A stretch of 10,609 nt of DNA from Thermoplasmata archaeon (GTDB lineage: Archaea; Thermoplasmatota; Thermoplasmata; Thermoplasmatales; Thermoplasmataceae). The stretch lies in assembly GCA_021802165.1 (NCBI GenBank), contig JAKAAU010000033.1:1-10609 (forward strand). Direction: 5' to 3'. Both the position numbers and the translations under genes were made by a program. Numbering within the stretch: the stretch's first letter is position 1; the number at the start of each line of letters is the position of its first letter. Positions 6,416 through 10,609 of this stretch are shown in pieces. The notes below the pieces were generated by a model that did no database searches, had not been told where the DNA came from, and saw only the letters and a list, made by a program, of their open reading frames with translations.

Positions 6416-6431
6416 CAATATTTAATTATTG
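6416..6431. repeat. 16-base near-perfect palindrome, candidate operator
   Basis: CAATATTTAATTATTG matches its own reverse complement at seven of eight half-site positions (arms CAATA/TATTG). It lies about 70 bases upstream of ilvD and 215 bases upstream of ilvB, in the divergent promoter region. An AT-centred dyad of this size resembles sites of Lrp/AsnC-family regulators, which often control branched-chain amino acid genes in archaea. That link is inference; in AT-rich DNA such a dyad may be chance. Confidence 0.3.
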
Positions 6432-6470
6432 TGTTATTTTTATTGCTAATTAGTAAATAATTAAAAAATG

Positions 6471-6480
6471 TTAAATATAA
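6471..6480 (+). promoter_or_regulatory. TATA-like box for ilvD
   Basis: TTAAATATAA lies 20-29 bases before the ilvD ATG at 6500, with an A-rich stretch (AAAAAA) just upstream as possible BRE and no Shine-Dalgarno motif before the ATG. This fits a leaderless ilvD mRNA. Inferred from position and composition. Confidence 0.5.
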
Positions 6481-6499
6481 TAATGCCTTTTATTTCAAA

Positions 6500-8158
6500 A
6501 TGAAGCGTTCAGATACGACATACGCCGGACCGGAAAGATCACCGAACCGTGCGTTTATGAAGGCAATGGGATTGAATGACAGTGACCTAAAAAATTATAT
6601 GGTGGGCGTTGCAGCCGCATGGAATGAAGCGGGGCCATGCAACATACATGTTCTGTCACTGGCCAACCACACAAAGGAGGGAATAAGAAGCAAAAGTGGC
6701 ACTCCAAGGGTTTTTACAACACCGGTTGTCATAGATGGAATTGCCATGGGAACCGAGGGAATGAAATATTCACTTGTTAGCAGAGAACTTATTGCCAATA
6801 CAATTGAATTAACAGTAAATGCCCATGGTTATGACGGTTTTGCCGCGCTCTCTGGATGTGACAAAACCTCACCAGGGATGATGATGGCCATGGCCAGAAT
6901 GAATATTCCATCCATCGTAATGTATTCAGGAACCACATTGCCCGGCTACTTCAAGGGAAAGCAGATCGCCGTCGGAGATTTATTTGAGGCGGTTGGGGCG
7001 TATATGAATGGCAAAATGACAGAGCAAGATTTTAAGCTCATGGAGGATAATGCTATACCTACAGCAGGAGCATGTGGTGGCCTCTATACAGCAAATACGA
7101 TGGCAATGATGACTGAAGTGCTTGGGCTGGCGCTTCCTGGTAGTGCGTCTCCCCCTGCAGTTGACGGTGCAAAGCAGAAATACGCCTATCAGACTGGAGA
7201 AGCAGTAATGCATCTTATAGAGAACGGATTAAAACCCAGGGATATACTTACTGAGGAATCATTCTACAATGCCATAACAGTATTGATGGCCTCTGGAGGG
7301 TCGACAAATGCGGTATTACATCTACTGGCAATTGCGCATGAGGCAGGGTTGAAACTATCCCTTGATGATTTTGACAGAATTTCCAGGAAGGTCCCGGAAA
7401 TCGTAAATATGAAACCATCCGGCGAGTACGTTATGGCTGACCTGAACAAAATAGGTGGAGTCCCTGTTCTGATGAAGGTATTGCTCGAACATGGGCTTTT
7501 GAATGGCGATCAGATGACTGTAACTGGAAAAACCATTAAGGAAAATTTGCAGGATATAAAAATTTATACACAGGGTAATATAATTTCTGAATTCGATAAA
7601 CCATACAGCCATGATGGCGGCATAAACATCCTGAAAGGAAACCTGGCTACCGAAGGAGGAGTTTTTAAAAGCTCTGCATCTAAGGTAAAGTACCACAAGG
7701 GCCCTGCGAAAGTTTTTGATTCAGAAGAAGAAACTTTCAGGGCCATAAAAGACAGGAAAATTAAGCCAGGCGATACAGTAGTTATAAGATATGAGGGCCC
7801 GAAGGGCGGCCCAGGCATGAGGGAAATGCTTTCTGTAACTTCTGAACTCATAGGAGAAGGCCTGGGGGACAGCGTTGCCCTCATCACAGATGGAAGGTTC
7901 TCCGGTGCCACAAGGGGAATAATGATAGGCCATATAGCACCTGAGGCCATGGATGGAGGCGCAATAGCAATTGTACGTGACGGGGATATGATAGAGATAG
8001 ACGGCCCTAACAGAAAAATAAACCTCCTGGTAGATGAGGATGAGATAAAAAACAGACTTAAGGAGTGGAAGAAACCTGAAATTCGATATAAAACAGGATT
8101 ACTGAACCAGTATGCGAAACTGGTTACATCCTCATCCATGGGGGCGGTGATGGAATAA
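6500..8158 (+). CDS. ilvD: Dihydroxyacid dehydratase
   Basis: IlvD dehydrates the dihydroxyacids made by IlvC to 2-oxoisovalerate and 3-methyl-2-oxopentanoate. The 552 residues match the family length. The three cluster cysteines are all present: Cys47 (GPCN), Cys120 (SGCDKTSPG) and Cys192 ([12 protein letters not shown]). Mg ligands Asp79 and Asp121 and the adjacent Lys122, carbamylated in studied dehydratases, are present, and the C-terminal GRFSGATRG (465-473) supplies the probable base Ser468. Relatives in the IlvD/Edd family include sugar-acid dehydratases, and the Sulfolobus enzyme is reported to act on gluconate too, so promiscuity is possible; the position opposite ilvB and ilvC argues for the branched-chain role. 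The type of Fe-S cluster ([2Fe-2S] or [4Fe-4S]) cannot be told from the cysteines. A 248-codon antisense frame over its 3' half is a shadow. Confidence 0.95.
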   Translation: MKRSDTTYAGPERSPNRAFMKAMGLNDSDLKNYMVGVAAAWNEAGPCNIHVLSLANHTKEGIRSKSGTPRVFTTPVVIDGIAMGTEGMKYSLVSRELIANTIELTVNAHGYDGFAALSGCDKTSPGMMMAMARMNIPSIVMYSGTTLPGYFKGKQIAVGDLFEAVGAYMNGKMTEQDFKLMEDNAIPTAGACGGLYTANTMAMMTEVLGLALPGSASPPAVDGAKQKYAYQTGEAVMHLIENGLKPRDILTEESFYNAITVLMASGGSTNAVLHLLAIAHEAGLKLSLDDFDRISRKVPEIVNMKPSGEYVMADLNKIGGVPVLMKVLLEHGLLNGDQMTVTGKTIKENLQDIKIYTQGNIISEFDKPYSHDGGINILKGNLATEGGVFKSSASKVKYHKGPAKVFDSEEETFRAIKDRKIKPGDTVVIRYEGPKGGPGMREMLSVTSELIGEGLGDSVALITDGRFSGATRGIMIGHIAPEAMDGGAIAIVRDGDMIEIDGPNRKINLLVDEDEIKNRLKEWKKPEIRYKTGLLNQYAKLVTSSSMGAVME

Positions 8159-8166
8159 CCAAAAGA

Positions 8167-8187
8167 CTTTATATTTTTTATTAATTT
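8167..8187 (+). promoter_or_regulatory. ilvD terminator T-runs with overlapping TATA-like box of the next gene
   Basis: After the ilvD stop, CTTTATATTTTTTATTAATTTT contains a T6 run (8174-8179) suited to archaeal termination. TTTATATT at its start lies about 20-26 bases before the ATG at 8194, the right place for the TATA box of a leaderless gene. The arrangement parallels the one after pyrK. Inferred. Confidence 0.35.
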
Positions 8188-8193
8188 TGACCG

Positions 8194-8445
8194 ATGGATA
8201 GCACAGAAGAAATGAAGAAAAGAGAGGAAGACATTACAGGGAAACTGGATGAATTCAGAGGGCAGGCAGAAAAGAATTTTAATGAGATATATGATAAGTT
8301 GAATACTCAAAAACTCTCGGAAGAAAATGAGGAAAACCTATCACTGGCACTTACCATGATGGAGGCACTTGGAATAGATATACTTCATCTTATCCGTGAT
8401 TATGAAGACCTTACAGATTACCTGGATATGCTTAGAAAGTTATAG
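8194..8445 (+). CDS. Small acidic helical protein, function unknown
   Basis: The 83-residue product is rich in Glu, Asp, Lys and Leu, without cysteine or membrane segments. Residues 1-45 are strongly charged and probably form a long helix, possibly coiled coil. Residues 48-83 (NLSLALTMMEALGIDILHLI..., ending YLDMLRKL) look like an amphipathic helical pair. Such a layout is common in small archaeal adaptor or scaffold proteins, but I recognise no family. The ATG is preceded by a TATA-like box at suitable distance and no Shine-Dalgarno. Part of its start is covered by an antisense open frame running from ilvD; codon pattern, promoter and charged composition favour the plus strand. It stands alone between ilvD and the convergent dinB-DUF309 unit, so context gives no role. 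Confidence 0.65.
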   Translation: MDSTEEMKKREEDITGKLDEFRGQAEKNFNEIYDKLNTQKLSEENEENLSLALTMMEALGIDILHLIRDYEDLTDYLDMLRKL

Positions 8446-8509
8446 AATGGCAAAATTTTATAATAATAAATTTGAGATATTAACATGGAAATTCTTATAT
8501 TTAATTTAT

Positions 8510-8524
8510 AATTTTAATAAAATT
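8510..8524. terminator. AT-rich inverted repeat, possible bidirectional terminator
   Basis: AATTTT at 8510-8515 and AAAATT at 8519-8524 form a perfect six-base inverted repeat with a three-base spacer, in the 135-base gap between the convergent small helical gene and DUF309 gene. It puts T4 runs on both strands. The same gap also holds the 12-base palindrome CTTTCATGAAAG (8543-8554) and a small GTGT-TCAT-ACAC dyad (8562-8573) nearer the DUF309 stop, which could be part of that transcript's 3' end. Function inferred. Confidence 0.35.
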
Positions 8525-8580
8525 CTACCTATTTCTACACGCCTTTCATGAAAGAGAAGATGTGTTCATACACTGCAGTA

Positions 8581-9120
8581 CTAAGGGCATCCCACAAGCG
8601 TATTCAATGGAATAAATGGATTTAATAATTTTTCCCTCTTTATAGAGGCAACATCTATATTATTAATTGTATCACGTATTTTCAACCTGTTTGCCCTTTC
8701 TATCACATTTCTGGCTACTGCACTATGGCCACGCTGCATATGTACACCGGCAACGCATAAAAGTATTATGTACTGGTATGTAACTCTCTCTATTCCTGTT
8801 GATGCCTGCCACTGATTTTCCAGTACCTCGTGCGCCTCCCAGTAGCGCTCACCCTTAATGAGGTAAAGTGCGAAGTTGAATGATGTTGCCCCCTGCAAAA
8901 AATCAATTCTGGATGTAAAAAAGTTTGTCCCCATTCTTTTCATGGTTTTACTGTTAATGTGATAAAAATAGGAAAGCTCTATTCTATGTGATTCCACCCT
9001 GAGGTCGTAAACAAATGGATCGTTTTTACGCAGTTCTCCCATCAATGTGTCCCGGTTTTTTGGATCCGTTTCAATTTCGTATATATTGATATACCTGCCT
9101 GAATTCCAGCGTATTTTCAT
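8581..9120 (-). CDS. DUF309-domain protein with N-terminal extension
   Basis: The second half of this 179-residue protein carries the DUF309 helical signature: FNFALYLIKGERYWEAHEVL (81-100) with His97, Glu98, Glu101 and Trp104, followed by helices YQYIILLCVAGVHMQRGH (115-132) and VARNVIERANRL. DUF309 proteins are small alpha-helical proteins without a proven biochemical role; the conserved HE..E..W set suggests a metal or ligand site. Residues 1-75 form an extra, beta-rich-looking, charged region that I do not recognise; stand-alone DUF309 proteins are often only about 100-150 residues. The ATG follows the dinB stop TAG with no spacer, and GGTG (9126-9129) five bases upstream serves as Shine-Dalgarno, so the two genes are cotranscribed and probably coupled. 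A role in DNA damage response is suggested by position only. Confidence 0.85.
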   Translation of the reverse strand: MKIRWNSGRYINIYEIETDPKNRDTLMGELRKNDPFVYDLRVESHRIELSYFYHINSKTMKRMGTNFFTSRIDFLQGATSFNFALYLIKGERYWEAHEVLENQWQASTGIERVTYQYIILLCVAGVHMQRGHSAVARNVIERANRLKIRDTINNIDVASIKREKLLNPFIPLNTLVGCP

Positions 9121-10179
9121 CTAAACACCGAAAAAATCGTCAAGGCTTTCGTTATTTGTTATCCTGCCGAGCCTAATGCCAACACGCCTGAAATTTCTAT
9201 CATCTTCCACCAGTATTTTATTTAAAAGAGTGTTGGCAATTGTATAGGCATTTTCTTTTGTAATTCTTCCAGATGTATAGGATCTGGAAACTATATCAAG
9301 GTCCTCCATAATGCCTATCACAGAAATCTCTCCAGGCGTTCCTGGTGCCTTTTCATATGCAAAATCCACAGCCTTTTTAATTACTGGTAAAATTATATCG
9401 AGATTTCTGGTATTTTCCTGAAGGGTCATGTACCTGCCAAAGTTTTTTCTAACACGTTCTTCTACAGGCTTGCTATATCTGTTTTCAGCGATGTCAATTA
9501 GATAGTTATATTTTGCATTTCCAAGGATTTCCGTCATTCCGGCAGGATCTGCCTTCAATATATCACGTATATAATATACACCTGCATCATTCAATCTGGA
9601 TGACAGGACAGAACCGATCCCTGGAATTCTGGTAATTTCAAGTGTGTCAAGGAACTCATCCACATGTTCCGGATCAATATATTTTAATCCGTCAGGTTTT
9701 GCCATATCGCCCAGAACTTTTGCTATAACCTTGTTTACTGATACCCCTACAGATGCTTGCATACCATGAGTTTTAAATATTTTTTCCTTAATTTCGCCGG
9801 CAAGGGCGACAGCCTCATTAAAATTATCACACTCCTCTGTTACGTCTATATATGCCTCATCAATGCTCGCGATTTCCATTTTATCTGAATAGGATGATAT
9901 GGTTTTCATTACCCTATCTGAAAATTCCTTATAAAAATCACGCCTGATAGGCAGGAATATAGCTTTATCCCTGCCAACCTTCAGGGCCTGAGGAAGGGGC
10001 ATCCCGGATTTTATGCCCAGAGACCTTGCTATGTAGTTAGAAGTTGCAACGGCACCGCTGTTCTCAGTTCTGCCGGAGTAGACACAAACTACTACAGGTT
10101 TATCCCTTATGGATGGGTTCATTATTTCCTCCACCTGTGCATAGAAATAATCAAAGTCCACAAATATTATGAAAGGCAT
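9121..10179 (-). CDS. dinB: DNA polymerase IV, Y-family translesion polymerase (Dpo4/Dbh-like)
   Basis: Y-family polymerases copy past damaged template bases with low fidelity and no proofreading. The 352 residues match archaeal Dpo4/Dbh in length. Palm motif VDFDYFYAQVEE (7-18) supplies Asp8, and Tyr13 is the expected steric gate against ribonucleotides; SIDEAYID (105-112) supplies Asp107 and Glu108, completing the metal-binding triad. A helix-hairpin-helix thumb (RIPGIGSVLSSRL, 184-196) and a little-finger domain (about 240-340) follow. The C-terminus SLDDFFGV (345-352) resembles the PCNA-interacting tail of Sulfolobus Dpo4, so it should bind the sliding clamp. All catalytic residues are intact. 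The ATG at 10179 is preceded by an AT-rich region without a strong Shine-Dalgarno. The DUF309 gene follows directly. Confidence 0.96.
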   Translation of the reverse strand: MPFIIFVDFDYFYAQVEEIMNPSIRDKPVVVCVYSGRTENSGAVATSNYIARSLGIKSGMPLPQALKVGRDKAIFLPIRRDFYKEFSDRVMKTISSYSDKMEIASIDEAYIDVTEECDNFNEAVALAGEIKEKIFKTHGMQASVGVSVNKVIAKVLGDMAKPDGLKYIDPEHVDEFLDTLEITRIPGIGSVLSSRLNDAGVYYIRDILKADPAGMTEILGNAKYNYLIDIAENRYSKPVEERVRKNFGRYMTLQENTRNLDIILPVIKKAVDFAYEKAPGTPGEISVIGIMEDLDIVSRSYTSGRITKENAYTIANTLLNKILVEDDRNFRRVGIRLGRITNNESLDDFFGV

Positions 10180-10265
10180 TATTATTGAATATGTTATACG
10201 ATTTTAATTTTTTCTATATTTAAGGAATATATATTAAAATTATACTTAATCAACCCGTACTGAAC
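10180..10265 (-). promoter_or_regulatory. AT-rich gap: coaBC terminator and dinB promoter region
   Basis: On the minus strand this 86-base gap first passes TATAATTTTAATATATATT (about 10228-10243), whose T-run may end the coaBC transcript, and then CTTAAATATAG (10214-10224), a TATA-like element about 35-45 bases before the dinB ATG, which would leave a short leader of roughly 10-15 bases. A less typical AT stretch (10201-10210) would fit a leaderless start. I see no clear damage-response operator. Confidence 0.35.
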
Positions 10266-10609
10266 TCAAAGTATAAGTGAATTCATACCGGGCTCTCCAG
10301 GGTCTCTTTTCATATTCTTTAGTCTTCTGAATATTTCAAGGGACAAATCAGCCTTATTCATATTTTTAAGTTCATCCCTTTTCTCACCACTGACAATTAT
10401 ATAATCATTGTTTGTTTCTCCGAATGGTGATTTATCAAAGCTGTTTAGTATAATAATGTCAGGATCCGATTTTTCAAATTTTTTCTTATCAAAGGATTTT
10501 TCGCTATCAAGATTAAATAGAACCATGAGGGATCCTGGGGCCATATCCCTTATTCTGTCCCTTACCTTTGGCCTGGGAGTTAATATAATATTCTGATTCT
10601 TTCCTCTGT
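10266..10609 (-). CDS. coaBC: Phosphopantothenate-cysteine ligase domain of CoaBC, C-terminal part (5' end outside window)
   Basis: The minus-strand frame is open from the right edge to a TGA at 10266-10268, giving 113 residues. It begins in frame upstream of the internal ATG at 10544 with LTPRPKVRDRIRDM, then PGSLMVLFN, matching the CoaB pattern 'tPKiidrIk...p..lvgFK'. DPDIIILNSFDKSPFGETNN follows, matching 'DliVaNdvs...FGsd.N', and DYIIV...NKADLSLEIFRRL matches the final 'sK.elA..Ildri' helix. CoaB joins phosphopantothenate with cysteine and, fused to the decarboxylase CoaC, gives 4'-phosphopantetheine for coenzyme A. Whether the missing N-terminal part includes the CoaC flavoprotein domain cannot be seen. 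I therefore do not accept the ATG at 10544 as start. It is upstream of dinB on the same strand but separated by 86 bases and probably transcribed separately. Confidence 0.8.
   Translation of the reverse strand, partial: RGKNQNIILTPRPKVRDRIRDMAPGSLMVLFNLDSEKSFDKKKFEKSDPDIIILNSFDKSPFGETNNDYIIVSGEKRDELKNMNKADLSLEIFRRLKNMKRDPGEPGMNSLIL

Larger units (their letters stand above)
6202..6499. promoter_or_regulatory. Divergent regulatory region between ilvB and ilvD
   Basis: This 298-base gap separates the divergent ilvB operon and ilvD. Near ilvB it contains the Shine-Dalgarno AGGAG, so ilvB has a leader; a weak TATA candidate on the minus strand (GTTTATCT, 6281-6288) would give a leader of roughly 55-60 bases. 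Also present are an inverted repeat (GTTACCC at 6316-6322 against GGGAAC at 6336-6341), a near-perfect 16-base palindrome at 6416-6431, and smaller palindromes CATGCATG (6363-6370) and CTAATTAG (6446-6453). The half near ilvD is strongly AT-rich. No known riboswitch or T-box pattern was recognised. The arrangement suggests common control of both units, but no regulator gene lies in the window. Confidence 0.5.

Noticed and set aside
7564..8310. 248-codon open frame on the minus strand across the 3' half of ilvD
   Set aside because: ilvD is certain on the plus strand, and this frame's Ser/Pro/Ile/Phe-rich translation with no domain pattern is typical of an antisense shadow of a conserved gene. 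It also overlaps the small plus-strand gene at 8194.
8446..8580. Possible small RNA in the gap between convergent genes
   Set aside because: There are short palindromes (8543-8554, 8562-8573), but no C/D or H/ACA box set, no promoter that stands out, and the arms are too short for a stable RNA fold; terminator function is simpler.
10408..10596. 62-codon plus-strand frame at the right edge
   Set aside because: It is antisense to the CoaB-like frame, whose motifs continue to the window edge.
1..10609. CRISPR arrays, insertion sequences, tRNA/rRNA genes, defence islands
   Set aside because: No regularly spaced repeats, transposase or integrase motifs, or cloverleaf-type sequences were found on reading through both strands; the gene content is housekeeping.

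Overview
The window reads as chromosomal DNA of a moderately AT-rich archaeon, most likely a member of the Thermoplasmatales (Ferroplasma/Acidiplasma/Cuniculiplasma type). The lineage is inferred from overall protein character; no marker gene settles it. The archaeal signs are an archaeal-style DinB polymerase ending in a PCNA-binding tail, AT-rich TATA-like boxes about 22-30 bases before several start codons (suggesting leaderless mRNAs), oligo-T terminators, and GTG starts. Genes inside operons instead carry Shine-Dalgarno motifs, so both modes of translation start appear to be used.

Layout. 1-270: C-terminal end of a Pro/Ser/Thr/Asn-rich, probably exported protein, followed by a hairpin/oligo-T terminator. 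372-2518, plus strand: a HisA-like fragment protein, then pyrD and pyrK, whose ORFs overlap by 4 bases and encode the two subunits of a class 1B dihydroorotate dehydrogenase for pyrimidine synthesis. 2552-3158, plus strand: a small four-cysteine protein and a three-helix DUF202 membrane protein. 3191-6201, minus strand: an ilvB - ACT subunit - ilvC operon with overlapping genes. 6202-6499: a divergent regulatory region. 6500-8158, plus strand: ilvD. Together these genes cover acetolactate synthase, ketol-acid reductoisomerase and dihydroxyacid dehydratase, the shared route to the 2-oxoacid precursors of valine and isoleucine; only the final transaminase is missing. 8194-8445: a small acidic helical protein of unknown function. 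8581-10179, minus strand: dinB (Y-family translesion polymerase) followed with no spacer by a DUF309 protein that has an extra N-terminal region. 10266 to the right edge, minus strand: C-terminal part of CoaB(C), the coenzyme A biosynthesis enzyme.

The window is mainly housekeeping metabolism. I see no CRISPR array, transposon, tRNA or rRNA gene, and no convincing new multi-gene system. The points most worth a second look are the diverged substrate-pocket positions in IlvB with its minimal ACT partner, the short HisA-like protein before pyrD, the tight dinB-DUF309 pairing, and the ilvB/ilvD divergent promoter region with a near-perfect palindrome.
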